Of a stretch of DNA of 64,000 nucleotides, positions 35,304 to 46,035 are shown piece by piece. The notes beneath the pieces were generated by a model. The model worked only from the letters and a program-made list of their open reading frames with translations, was not told the origin of the DNA and did no database searches. This DNA is from Micropterus salmoides (lineage: Eukaryota; Chordata; Actinopteri; Centrarchiformes; Centrarchidae), in the NCBI RefSeq assembly GCF_014851395.1, contig NW_024041150.1:5198891-5262890 (forward strand), given 5' to 3'. The stretch's first letter is position 1. Each line of letters opens with the position of its first letter. Both the position numbers and the translations under genes were made by a program.

Positions 35304-37079
35304 GAAAGCTTTGGAAACACGAAGTTGGACCTTGTGTTGAGTATTGTCTTATCAAATGCATGAATGAAGAATTAACCTGTTCCCAGATCTCAGTGTTTAG
35401 CATAACTGATAGAAACGATGGACAGAACTGTGAAAACACCATCTGAACCATGACCACATCTTTGGATCTTGTCCTGTCAATTGTATTAGAAAGATAGAAA
35501 AAAAAGAAAGTGATAATGACTTTTTAGGACTTTATCATTATTCCTTAGCCTTGTGATGGACCCAGTTAGCAGCTAATGTTTTTTACTTTGTGTAATTCTT
35601 TTTGGTATATGTTACGTTTGTGATAGATTTGAAATGACCAACTGCTAATGTTTAACTGCCATTTTATATTTATAGTGTTAATTTGCTCTACAAACTGTCC
35701 AGCATACAGTGTCGTCTATCCTTAAACCCTCCAATGGATGTGCGTCTTAATACGGAAAGGCACCTAACATAAAAAAAGAAACTCTAAAATGAACAACAGT
35801 TTATGTTTTCATGTACTTTTGTTTATGCTGCTGCGAGTTATTTGAAAAATGTCGTAGTGAACCTTAATCAGACTCTTTATTCTCTTTATCAAACAGAACC
35901 ACGTGCAGACATTTCCCAGAAGCCTCCCCCATCCCTTCATCTCTCCTCCCTCCTCTGTCTCTCCCTTCATTCTTCAGAGAGGCACAACCTGCACTAATCT
36001 GCCACCCGGCGCTGGTTCGTTCCCTCGGTCACCCTTCTCGTTCGTGCACAAGAAGAATACCGGCTCCTCTTCCCTCTGTTTTTCTTTCTCATTCTGTTTC
36101 TGCTGCTCCGGGGTCAGCGGCAGGTCAGCCCTATTAGCCTTTTTCACTGTTAGTGGCCTGCTAAACAAGACAAGCTTTTATTTCATTCACAGAAAAGACG
36201 CACAAACAAGGCAGGCACGAATGCTTGTACACCAACGAGCACTGCAACTCACTTTGTTCTTTAATCATTCTTTTTATTTATTTCATGATCGTTTTTTAAA
36301 TCAGAATCAAAATTTTTCCTGGTGACTTTCTTTCTTCTTCTCTTTCATCCTTACCTCCAAACAATACATGCATTGGTGGACTTTTTGAATTAGCAGGATA
36401 AGAATGGAGTTAAAATTGTAATGATTGCAAAGGATCATGGGTAATTCTGTTTGCTTAATAACTCTAATCTGGAAGGAGATATCCTGTAAGTGTCATATAT
36501 TAAAGTAAATGGTTTAATTTATACTTGCAGAAGATATATAATCTATGCCAATTTGAATTTAAAGTAAAACTTCTAAAACCATGAATGATGTGGCCGTTTC
36601 TAGGACTTGATACCTGTGTCATCTACTTCAAGTTGCACCTGGGTTGATTGGCATGATTGTAGCAGCTGTTGTTAATAGAAGCCTGAGTAGATCTGGTGGT
36701 GATACTGTTACAAACATCTTTGTGGGGTGTGTAATGTAAATGTTGATCATGTAAACTGTGAATATTTCACTAAAGAGTCCTTTAAGAGTACACGGCCTGA
36801 AAACCTCTGTAGGTAAGTCTTTTACTTCAGTGTTTTAGTCTTTTTAAAACAAACATTTCCTCTGTGTATCTTGATGTAAGCGGACAGGCAGTTAGCACTG
36901 GTTTGGCTACTGGCTAACTAGAAGTAAGCACTTGCAGGAATGCTCTCCTGTACCATGGCTTAAATTACTGTAGGATTGCTTCTGGGTTGGGCCTTAACGC
37001 TGCTGTTGACCTGGAAGAGGAACGCTGGGTCAGGATCCTGCAGCATGTGGTGAGGCCTGGATGATGGCTAAATTAGCTG
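35304..37079. other. Non-coding stretch with the first TTAGCAGCTAA motif
   Basis: No gene recognised. The motif that dominates the next 4 kb first appears at about 35567 (GTTAGCAGCTAATG). Positions 35900-36240 give a 140-codon frame, but it is a Ser/Phe/Pro-rich low-complexity product of a pyrimidine-rich tract. Confidence 0.5.
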
Positions 37080-37483
37080 TAAATAGCAGCTAATGTTACT
37101 GTTATTTCAATCTTTATTCTTTTGCTAGTCTAGGGATGGTTAAACAGCTAATGTTACTTTGGTTGAATTTTTTTTTCTTTACCTTGACCTTATTATGACC
37201 AAAGTTAGCAGTTAAATAAATCCTTAATATGGGTTAACATTGACCTTTTATCTAAGCAGTACTGCTGCCAAAGTTAGCAGCTAATGCTACTGGCATTTCA
37301 TTCCTGTTTCTTTTCTAGTTTTGGGATGGTCAAATTAACAGCTAATGTTACTTGGGTGTAATTAGTTTTACCTTTTTACATTTAACCCACTGTTGTTGTG
37401 GCCATCTTTAGCAGCTAATGTTATAATGCATTATTTTAGCATGACCATAGTTTGTGATAGCCAGAGGTAATGCTAACATTGAC

Positions 37484-37658
37484 CCCAACCGGTCGAGGCA
37501 GATGGCCGCCCACCCTGAGCCATGGTTCTGCTCGAGGTTTCTGCCTCTTAAAAGGAAGTTTTTCCTTCCCTCTGTTGCCGAGTACAGTCTAGACTATGAA
37601 AAGCGCTCAGAGATAACTGTTTGTTTGATTTGGCACTATATAAATAAAATTGAATTGA
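37484..37658 (+). mobile_element. LINE/SINE 3'-end repeat inside the tandem array
   Basis: Runs from CCCAACCGGTCGAGGCAGAT through GAGGTTTCTGCCTCTTAAAA to an AATAAAATTGAATTGA tail; same family as 12214-12470. The paralogous array unit at ~39090 reads ACATTGACATTGTTATGGAC with no insertion, so the pre-insertion site is known. Confidence 0.85.
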
Positions 37659-38167
37659 ATTGGTATGGACAATATTAGCAGCTAATGTTAACATTTGGTT
37701 GACATTAACGTTTTTATGGCCAGAGTTGGCAGCATAACCATAGCTTGTGATGGCCAAAGTTAATGCTAACATTGACATTGGTATGGCATTGTATATTAGT
37801 TAACATTAACAGTCATATGGCTTAAGTCACCAGCTAATATCATAAGGTGTATTGGGTTTATTTTGTCCTTGTTAGCTGAAATTTCTGCTAATGTTACTAA
37901 CTTTAAGTATTACCATCTAAATAACCTTGAAATAGCCGCCAATATTACTGACATAGTATAATTTCACCTTCATCTTAGCCTTTCTATTACTAGAACTGGA
38001 TGCTTATCACAATTTTTTTATTTTATCTCTAAGCCTTACTGCATCCAAAGTTAGCAGCTAATGTTATTGCCATTTCATAATTTTTTCTTTGCTAGCTTTT
38101 GGATTGCGAAATAGCTAATGTTACTTGGATTTAATCGTTTACATTTAACGTAGTGTGTTAGAGCCAT

Positions 38168-38830
38168 AGACTGTATATAAGAAGTGGACGTAGTCATTGT
38201 GATGTTATCCGTTGGTTTGTGGACTTCCGTTTTGAATCCTTGAGTTTGGGCGATAGGGCGCCGCCTTGTTGATATTTTTGCAACCAGGAAGTGACCATAT
38301 TTGGACGAGATGGTGGCGCTAACGGTTGTTTGCGGAGCTAGTTAGCTTGCTTAGCTAGGTGCATTTGTAATTCACCTTAACTGTCATTTTAACAGGGCTG
38401 ATAACTTTGTCTAGCGAACAACAGGCTTAAAAGTAAATGTACTCACCAGAGAAAGTGAACAGCCAACTCCTAATAAGCTTTCTCAACGACACTGGTTAAA
38501 TTTACACAGCGCCAAGGGTACGAGTCACTCTAGACTGATTGACAGGTCGCCATGGTAACGACTTGTCAAGCGCAGATAATCCCGCCCCGAAGCATCCTCT
38601 GCTTTCTGGTCTATTTTCCTCCAAATGGGACCATAATTTACTAAATGAACATCATGCTGTGTTGAAAAAGAATTTAAACCAACGACTGAGACCATAAAGT
38701 GTTTACTGAGGTGATAAATCAGCTGACATTTTACCATTATTTCTAATGGAACCGGACGGATTAGAGAGAATGCAGGTTTAAGTGACTTCCTCATTGGATT
38801 CACGTCTCAGACCAGAAGTTTCCCGCTTGG
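38168..38830. mobile_element. High-copy teleost repeat inserted in the array
   Basis: Starts AGACTGTATATAAGAAGTGG, contains GTGACCATATTTGGACGAGA and GACTGATTGACAGGTCGCCA, and ends near CAGAAGTTTCCCGCTTGG. I recognise it as a common fish interspersed repeat but do not know its superfamily with certainty. It is flanked by TTAGAGCCAT at 38158-38167 and 39016-39025, a target duplication of 8-10 bp, the right copy being separated from the element by the later MITE at 38834-39015. The paralogous empty site is at ~37395 (GGCCATCTTTAGCAGC). Confidence 0.75.
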
Positions 38831-38833
38831 TTA

Positions 38834-39015
38834 AGCCCTTGATATACTTGCTTTTTAACAAAGCCCCCCTGTTCATGTGCGGAACTGCGTCTCGCGGAGG
38901 GGTAGCATTAAATCCTGGGGACGTGCACAACCTACGCTCCAAAGGAACGCAGGATACACGTGACAGCCATCTTGCGTACGCGAATGCGTAGTTAAAAGCA
39001 AGTATATCCAGGACT
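38834..39015. mobile_element. PIF/Harbinger-like MITE, TTA-flanked
   Basis: The left end AGCCCTTGATATACTTGC and the inward-read right end AGTCCTGGATATACTTGC form an inverted repeat of ~24 bp (continuing TTTTTAAC / TTTTAACT) around 182 bp. It is flanked by TTA on both sides (38831-38833 and 39016-39018), the 3-bp TWA duplication typical of PIF/Harbinger. It sits in the first three bases of the right target duplication of the preceding element. Confidence 0.8.
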
Positions 39016-41795
39016 TTAGAGCCATCTTTACTAGCTAATCTTATTGTTTTATTTTAGCACAAACATAGCCTTGTGATGGCCAAAGTTAATGCTAACATTG
39101 ACATTGTTATGGACAACATTAGCAGCTAATGTTAAAATTGTGTATATTAGGTTAACTGTGACAATCATAGCTTAAGTTAGCAGCTAATTTCATAAGGTAT
39201 ATTGGAATTATTTTGTCCTTGTGGTAGGAAGTTGTCTGCTTATGCTACTGACCTTGAGTATTTTAGCTAAACTAGAAATGGCAGCCAATGTAACTGACAT
39301 TGTAATAATTTTCTTTATATTACCGGAATTAGATGCTTATCACATTTTCGTATTTTACCTTTGGCTGCAGTAAGGCTTAGATAAAGTTAGCAGCTAAATG
39401 CTATTGGCATGTCCTTTGCAAAGCATACTTTGGTTTAATAATATACCTTTAACATTTAACTCCTGATTCGGAGTTACGCTGCCCTTATAACAGCACCTGT
39501 CTTGTAGATGTCCTCCCTGATTGTGTGAAATTCTAGTTGTGGTGGTCCTGAATACATATAGGGGAAACACTGCTTTACATAACTTAAGGTTACATGCTCA
39601 ACTAAGCTCCCATTCTACATGGGAAGCTAAAGGAGCTATGTGAAGTAAAGACCTGTTGTTGGCATAAATGCAAAGTATCTATGGTTTACTAATGCTGACG
39701 CTTGCCTGCAAAAGATGTCTGCGCATGTGACGGTAAGTCTAAAGACCTAAGAAAGCAACTAATTTTGACATTGAGTAACTTTTCTAAACATTACTTCTGT
39801 GATGGCCAAATTAGCAGGCAACATTTTTCACCTCATGTCATCTTACCGTTATGACAACACTATACTGATGAATGTTTGCTTTGTGATGGCCAAAAGTGCT
39901 AATATCACTAACAGGGAGTATTTAGATAACCATAGCCTATATGAATTTAGCTGCTAATTTAATTGACTGTCATTTTACATTTTTTATATAGCGACTTATA
40001 AGTTAATGTGACTGAGGTGGGGTTTTGTTTGTTTGTTGTTTTTCAGGTAAAAGTTAGCAGCTAATGGTAAAATGTTGTGTTCAGCTTTAACTTTGCCCCA
40101 TTGTGGCCAAATTTAGCAGCTATTTCTAATGAAACTGTGTCCGTTTACCTTAGTTGTTGAGTTGTAGTAACCTAATTTTGCCACTACTGAATTGTACATT
40201 TTTTTTCTTTACTTAGCTTTTCTACGTCCAAAGTTACAGAAAATATGGTGAACCATATTCAGGTGAGACATGTTCAGGTGTGATGAAGTTTCGGGGGCTG
40301 TTGAAGACTAACATAGAATATAATAACATAACATAGAAGTGTCAGCATTCAGCCTGTAAACACATGTACTGCCAACACCAGAACTGAAAAGTACTTACTG
40401 TTTAGGGATTTTCTCCTTCCCAAATATTTCCAGAGAGTCACTAAGTGTCCAGCTAAGGTTATTGTTCACCCCTCTATACATGTGTGAAGAGTCTGTTGGA
40501 TATTGATTCAAATCAAGACACAGTGTGTCATTTAAGCCACATGCAACCCTTTCTCCATAGGACAGTCAGTCTGTAATGAAACAAGAATAAAGATGATCTC
40601 AACCTTGGATAACAATGCATCATATAAACTCAGCTGCATCAGTCCGTTGACTGAGCAAACCGAGAGACCTTAGAGTTCCTATCACGGCCTGGGGAAACCT
40701 GCGTCACAGTACCCTTAAATTATTCTTTCACACTTGCATTTATCTGCTATTTAATATAAATTACCTAGTTTGTGGATGGTGGTACTTACCATTTTGTTTT
40801 TTTTCATTTACAGGTGTTGCTGTTGAATCAGTGCTCATGTGAAGTTATCTCACGGCTTGCTAATGACTTTCCTACATCAAGCATCCTGTGATGCTTGCTG
40901 AAACAACATGTAATCTTTTCCTTGTATTACTACTTCGGCACTGAATTGGAGAGAAAACCTTTTCACAACGACGGAGGGTAAGATTTCTTTTGCTGCTTTA
41001 GTTGTCTCCACAAATAAGATATATTTCGGGTCCTATGAGTACTCATGTTTTACAAATGCAGTTTGATATTGTCTAGTTTGAAGTCCCCACACCCGTCTCT
41101 AGGAACAGAACATGTATTCGTCACTGGCAGCACAGTTGTTTCTTGAATTTAACAGGACTGCACTGTGTGCTGGCCTGAACAGCTGATGACCCTGGAATTG
41201 AAGAGGTAGCTCTGTCGTCAACTGGCCAGGACTATCGGCACCATACCGGATCTTGTCTCCTAGGGTTTGCATGAGATTTATCACAATTCTGCAGTTCTGT
41301 CTGCTTTTAAGTCACAGGCCTGTTGCATAATTGTGATGGAAACGGATCAGCTAAGGGGGGAAAAGATGTTTTGAAGAGTTGTGGGATATAAGATGCTATA
41401 AGGTAAGATATTGGCTTGCGTACTTGGCATGCAAATTAGCATATATAATTTTAAGTTGGTGTGACTAGGTTTTTTTTTTTTTTTCTGGGCAAATTTAGCA
41501 ATTGATAAATTTTGCGATTGTCTTTTTGTTATTGTAGTGATAAGTTTGCCATTATTTCTACTGAAATTGTGTCACTACTTCCTTAGCGTTGTTGGCAGCA
41601 AATGTTAGATTCGTTTTGTTTACTAATTGATATGAACTGGTATGGTTTTTGACATATCCTCCTGAGAACCAAGGAAAATATTTTTTTTCCTTATCATATT
41701 TTTTATATTTTTGTGATTCCATACCTGTTCAGGGTTAAAAAAAACATCCTACAATTCACACATTTTATTTTTATTTTTTATTTTTATTTTACAGC

Positions 41796-41816
41796 ATGTC
41801 CACTGTAGTAGACGAC
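41796..41816. promoter_or_regulatory. Palindromic motif copy 1 in the piggyBac-like element
   Basis: ATGTCCACTGTAGTAGACGA: left half identical to the other two copies, right half degenerate. It lies ~138 bp inside the left end. Confidence 0.5.
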
Positions 41817-42100
41817 AGGATCATTTGAGTACGAAAACAGACACATTTGGTAGATACAAATTTTACCAGATTAGAGTTTTTTTTTAACTAAGAATACATA
41901 CATTTTGGGCTGTAAATTGACTATTATACAAGAATGCAGACATTTTGATTATAAAATAGACACATTTATCATTCTTGAACACTTTTCCTTACATTTTGCA
42001 AATATATCTTTACTTTTCAATCCTTTTATTGGTCCCCTTTAATCCTTGAGTTATTTGAACAATGAACATAGAACTAATGTGAAACTGATTTTTTGGGGGA

Positions 42101-42106
42101 TTTATT
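42101..42106 (-). terminator. AATAAA polyadenylation signal of the transposase gene
   Basis: On the minus strand AATAAA lies about 68 bp beyond the final stop codon of the piggyBac-like gene, a sensible distance for a 3' end. The motif is common by chance in AT-rich DNA. Confidence 0.45.
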
Positions 42107-42173
42107 TCTTCTGTCAAACTGAATCCAATCTAGTTTTTCTTCACTCTTCATTTTGTTCTTAGTATGTTCTTTG

Positions 42174-44164
42174 TTAGTGGTGATAGTCCTGGAAGCAATT
42201 TCTCTTTTTGGTAATGCAGAGGAACATCTTGCATTTGGTACATCTCATGTACGTCTTGCTCTTGCAGCCCTTATTTCTGCATCTTTCTGCATGCTTGGTA
42301 TCCATCATCTCAGGCATGTGCATGGCTCCTAGTCTGCGCACAGATGGCTCTGGTTGTGGGATCCTCATTTTAGATGGTGGCTCATACTCATCCTCACTCT
42401 CTTCACAGCTGTTATCCAGTGCCGGACTTTCCAACAGCTCTTCAGCTAGGACTAATTTGAAGTCCAGGTACTGATGTGTGTTCTTGAATGCTCTGTGCAG
42501 AGCTTTGCTGTCAGACTTGTATTGTATCCAGGAGTTTGTGATGGCAACATCAAAGAAGTGACTGATCACACGCGATGTCCTTATACTGCTTAATTACTGC
42601 TGGTCTTTTAACCTGGACCATGTGCTTTTCTTTCTTGGACCATCTGGTACAGATGTCTTCTGGGTCTTTCCCATGTACAGTGGATGCCATGAGCACTGGT
42701 TTGTTGTCGAACCATTTTGTGATGGCCAGCTCAGGACTCTTTCTGGCCACTGACACTGATGTTCCTCTCCCCTCTTTTTTCAACTGTTTGTCTTCTGGCA
42801 GCTGGCACAGCTTTGAGACACGGTTCTTCATTATAGTTCCAGTTGCAGGAAGGCCCTTTGCCAGCAATGCATCCAATAGATCTATGGTTGTGAAGTACCT
42901 GTCGAAGAATATGTGGCTTCCTTTTGGAACAGATTCAACCATGCGTAGAACTGCTGCAGCTCCAATTCCTAACCTTTGGACTGTAAAGGTATTCTTCCCT
43001 TGGTAGACTTCAAAATCAAGCATCAGACCATTTGGGGATGCGAGGACAAAGACCTTTAGGCCAGTAGGGTTTGGCTTGCCGGGAACATATTGCCTGACTG
43101 GACAACGGCCTGTGAATGGGATGATTTGCTCATCAATGCAGACCCTCTCTGGTTTTGCAAGGCTGAGACAGCCTTGCCGTACACGATCGAGTATTGGCCT
43201 AACTTTCCAAAGAATATCTGCCTTCTTTGTTTCCTCTGTTACAGCCAGGTCATTGACAATCTTGAGGGAGTTTCTTATCCTGAAGAATCTATCCCTAGAC
43301 ATTTTGCTACTTATGACTGGCACTTTAGTTTTTTTGGCCCAAAACATTTTAATTCTGGGATAGCCAAGGCAGGCCATGTGGACTGAAATGCCAAAGAAGA
43401 TTTTTATTTCTTGTGGCGTAGTGTTCATACACACTCCTCTGCTTTGCAGCTCTCTTTGATTTGTGTATGTTGCCAAATCTTCAAAGACCTTGTTGTCAAT
43501 GTACTGTGAAAAGTATTCAATTGGACTCCAGTCTGCACGTGTTGTAGGGTCATCTTGACACACAGGAAGCCCAGGTAACACAGGTGCAAATCTGATATGA
43601 AGGGGGAAAAAAGATTAATAAATGATAAATAAAAACAGTTTATATACTCAATGCAGCTAAATTTAAAATGTGGAACTGCATCAAACATACATATTACTCC
43701 TGGCCCACAGGGGGCGTCGAGTTTCCTGCTCATCCCTGTCTGTGTCTGACTCTGTGTCTGCATCTGTCCCTTCAACTGAGCCTTCTGCATCATCTTCATC
43801 TTCTTCATCACCGTCTTCTCTCACTGGTTGAAACTCACCCTCATCTCTCTCATCATCTGACAAATCTGAATCTCCCTCGACTAATTTGTAAAGAATTCTT
43901 TCTGCTTCAGTTCTGTTTCCTATAAAAATGTGGAGTAATTATTTACATGAAGATAGTCCTGATGTCCACTATAGTTGACATTCATAAAATGGCAAATTTT
44001 TCAAAAGATACATAATGTATTTGCTATCAGAACTAAATATATGATTCCTAACACCTTAATGAACAAGAAAATTTATGATTATCATAGTAACAAAACCATA
44101 GACAAACAATATTTGACTCACCTCTTATCTTTCCATAAAATGTGCTTGTTCCTATGCCGTCCAT
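42174..44164 (-). pseudogene. piggyBac-like transposase (PGBD family), three exons, broken
   Basis: Assembled on the minus strand: exon 1 44164-44122 (start MDGIGTSTFYGKIR, donor GTGAGT), exon 2 43919-43691 (acceptor TTTTTATAG, acidic, AERILYKLVEGDSDLSDDE; donor GTATGT), exon 3 from 43591 (acceptor CATATCAG). Introns are 202 and 99 bp and the codon phases match at both junctions, which supports this start over the in-exon alternatives. Exon 3 has WSPIEYF, an FFGISVHMACLGYP block, TGLKVFVLASPNG...LDFEVYQGK, GSHIFFDRYFTT and VKRPAVIKQY, the order of the piggyBac DDE domain. After QYK the frame breaks at about 42570-42578: the GGVDxxD segment with the last catalytic Asp is missing, and the C-terminal part resumes in another frame (ISHFFDVAITNSWIQYK, then a Cys/His-rich finger ending DYHH). 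The position of the first catalytic Asp reads LASPNG, possibly also lost. The first frame gives 437 residues; the family is usually ~550-600. No function expected. Confidence 0.85.
43962..43982. promoter_or_regulatory. Palindromic motif copy 2, within intron 1
   Basis: ATGTCCACTATAGTTGACAT: 8-bp arms with one mismatch around TATA, inside the first transposase intron. Confidence 0.55.
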
Positions 44165-44308
44165 TTTGGATTGAAAGATAGAGGGGGTTCCCGGCCTCCC
44201 AGCCAATCAAATTAACATATCATTGAAAAGCCCAGGATGTCCTCTGTACAGTACAGCAGGAATTAAGAGACTAGCACAAAAGATTTAAAGGAGAGGGATG
44301 AAACTCAA

Positions 44309-44329
44309 ATGTCCACTATGGTGGACATA
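44309..44329. promoter_or_regulatory. Palindromic motif copy 3, near the right end
   Basis: ATGTCCACTATGGTGGACAT: perfect 8-bp arms around TATG, ~26 bp inside the right terminal repeat and upstream of the transposase start. A candidate transposase-binding or promoter site. Confidence 0.6.
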
Positions 44330-44354
44330 AGTCAATGGGCTGGGTCTCAGGAGG

Positions 44355-44960
44355 TAGCTTGCTTGATAGCTAAACGTGCAACTTTCAAATATAAGAAATT
44401 GTGGTACTGACTTCATTTTACTACCAGTTGTAGTTGAGGTGGAAAAGATTGTCGATAAAAATAAAGCATACATAAAGAAGTGAGAAGACTCTTAACGTTC
44501 CTCAAATCACAAACTCCTTGTGTGGAAACAAACACAATCATTGTTGCTGATTTTCTGTTTCTTTTTTTGCAGTTGCGCTAAATTTGGATGGAAACTTGAC
44601 TATTGAATGATGTCAAATGATCTCTTGGAAAAACAAGGTTTTAATTTACAAGGTTTACATTAATGACTAATCATAACTATAAACGGAAGAAAACAAATAC
44701 TCACAAAAGACCAAACATAAATAACTGACAGATCTTTTGTTGATGCCTTTTTCCTTTTAACTTTTAAGAATGTTATTTAATCTGCTGCCACCTAGAAAAA
44801 TAATCTGGCTCTATATCCAGTCTGGAGAGTTTACATAATCCAACAACCTTGGCCCATGTGAGGACAAAATGTGGTGTATTATGGGATGTTTCAACTGAGC
44901 GAGGAGAAGGGGAGGTCAACTGGACAGGAATCTCTTCAGTGTGAATCCCATTTAGGCACT
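44355..44960. other. Non-coding stretch, no gene recognised
   Basis: AT-rich, no gene or named repeat. Confidence 0.5.
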
Positions 44961-45060
44961 CAGGCGGTGGCCTCAAAGTTACAGGAGTGGCTGTGTGACT
45001 GGAACATCGCCAGTTTGAATCCCCAAATGGTACAAAGTATCTGGACAATGCATTTCTGTT
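44961..45060 (+). mobile_element. Possible tRNA-derived SINE head
   Basis: CAGGCGGTGGCCTCAAAGTT (A-box region) and CATCGCCAGTTTGAATCCCC (B-box-like) have the spacing of a tRNA-derived SINE head. The 3' body and tail are not recognisable. Confidence 0.45.
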
Positions 45061-45805
45061 TTTTTACTTTGCGTAAAAAGTTACATAAATACAAGCATAA
45101 CAAATGAAAAAATAATGTAATGTGAGCAGAAGCAAGTGAACCACTAAAGAGCGTGGGTCTACCTCACACCCGTACGTATGTTGGACTACTTAAACTTTAT
45201 CTTGTCACTGAGTTTGACCCTCCTGTAGATTCACTGCTGCTGTTGTTCTGAACATTTTCCTCGTCTGGTTGCAGATGGTTTTTGGCTGGTACCCCCAGTC
45301 CTCCGCTCTCCCTGGGTGTGCTAGCTAGGAGTGTATGTGAACTCTGGGGAGACGCCGGGGCTGATTAGGCCATGTCCCGCTGCTGTCATTAGGACACAGT
45401 GGAGACACTCAGCTTAATGGGAGAGACACATCGCAGCTAATTGCCTCAATTTGGATGAAGCCCTGTGACAGCTCGCTGGTGAGGAAGGGCACACACAAGG
45501 TCAATTGTCCTGCGCCTGAATGCTAAAATCATTGCTGATGTGTTATGATTGACCGAGTAGACACAAATGAACAAGGAAGGGTCATTATTTCAGGGTTCAG
45601 GGAGTACAGAAACTGCGGCTGAGCACAAGGAGCCCGTTTTCCGCCTCGGTGCACCGAGCTCGGCGAGCGAAATCATATCATTTCAACTTTCGTCATTCCA
45701 ACGTCAGCCCTTGTCATTTGGAAAATGACCTGCTATGAAGTGATTCCCAGAGCTTGCTGTCTTGCTCTCTTGTGTAACATTTATAAAACAAACACTGTAA
45801 TCAAA
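45061..45805. other. Unique non-coding DNA, possible conserved element at 45330-45560
   Basis: No gene. Positions 45330-45560 are unique with TGATTAGGCC, TGTCATTAGG, GCTTAATGGG and AGCTAATTGCC, a density of homeodomain-like sites often seen in vertebrate conserved enhancers. Conservation is not testable here. Confidence 0.3.
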
Positions 45806-46035
45806 AGTACAAGATGAACAGTTGACCTGGACTCTCTGAATACAGCAGCAGAGTGCCAATTCCAACAGATGGCAAGTTGACAATGCAAGACAAAACAAAG
45901 ACGTCAACACGTGTATAATTTTTAAACAAAGTACAATTTCATTTACAAGATCAAGAGAAAACCATAATGGAGAGTACAAGAGGAACACTGGACTGAAACC
46001 ATCTGAATACACAGCAGACTGCCCACTCGAAGTCA
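45806..46035. repeat. Diverged ~167-bp direct duplication
   Basis: AAAGTACAAGATGAACAGTTG...CTGAATACAGCAGCAGAGTGCC (45806-45858) recurs as AGAGTACAAGAGGAACACTGG...CTGAATACACAGCAGACTGCCC (45973-46025). Two units only; family not recognised. Confidence 0.65.

Larger units (their letters stand above)
37080..41620. repeat. Diverged tandem array with TTAGCAGCTAATGTTA motif
   Basis: The near-palindrome TTAGCAGCTAA, usually preceded by GCCAAAG and followed by TGTTA, recurs about a dozen times. Larger units are visible: 37271-38043, 38044-39381 and 39382 onward each begin CCAAAGTTAGCAGCTAATG(C/T)TA with GG/GCCATTTCAT, then repeat the same order of phrases ('TTTTCTAG...GGATGGTCAAATTAACAGC', 'GGCCATCTTTAGCAGC', 'TTGTGATGGCCAAAGTTAATG', 'ATAAGGTGTATTGGGTTTAT', 'GGATGCTTATCACA'). 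Without later insertions a unit is about 0.5-0.6 kb. A further related pair is 40103-40160 and 41491-41600 (AAATTTAGCA...CTAATGAAACTGTGT). No coding capacity. Confidence 0.75.
41658..44354 (-). mobile_element. piggyBac-like DNA transposon, decayed
   Basis: The left end CCTCCTGAGAACCAAG (41658) and the right end read inward CCTCCTGAGACCCAGC (from 44354) form a ~14-bp terminal inverted repeat around 2.7 kb carrying one transposase gene on the minus strand. The piggyBac assignment rests on the encoded protein. The expected TTAA target duplication is not present at either end (flanks CATAT and GTAGC), so either the ends or the flanks have mutated, or the true termini lie slightly further out. It lies immediately right of the diverged tandem array. 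Three copies of an ATGTCCAC-N4-GTGGACAT palindrome lie inside it. Confidence 0.8.

Noticed and set aside
35903..36325. 140-codon plus-strand frame
   Set aside because: Ser/Phe/Pro-rich translation of pyrimidine-rich DNA, with an overlapping opposite-strand frame; no domain.
42174..44164. Domesticated host PGBD gene
   Set aside because: Terminal inverted repeats are still present and the frame is broken in the catalytic core, so a decayed transposon copy is the simpler reading.
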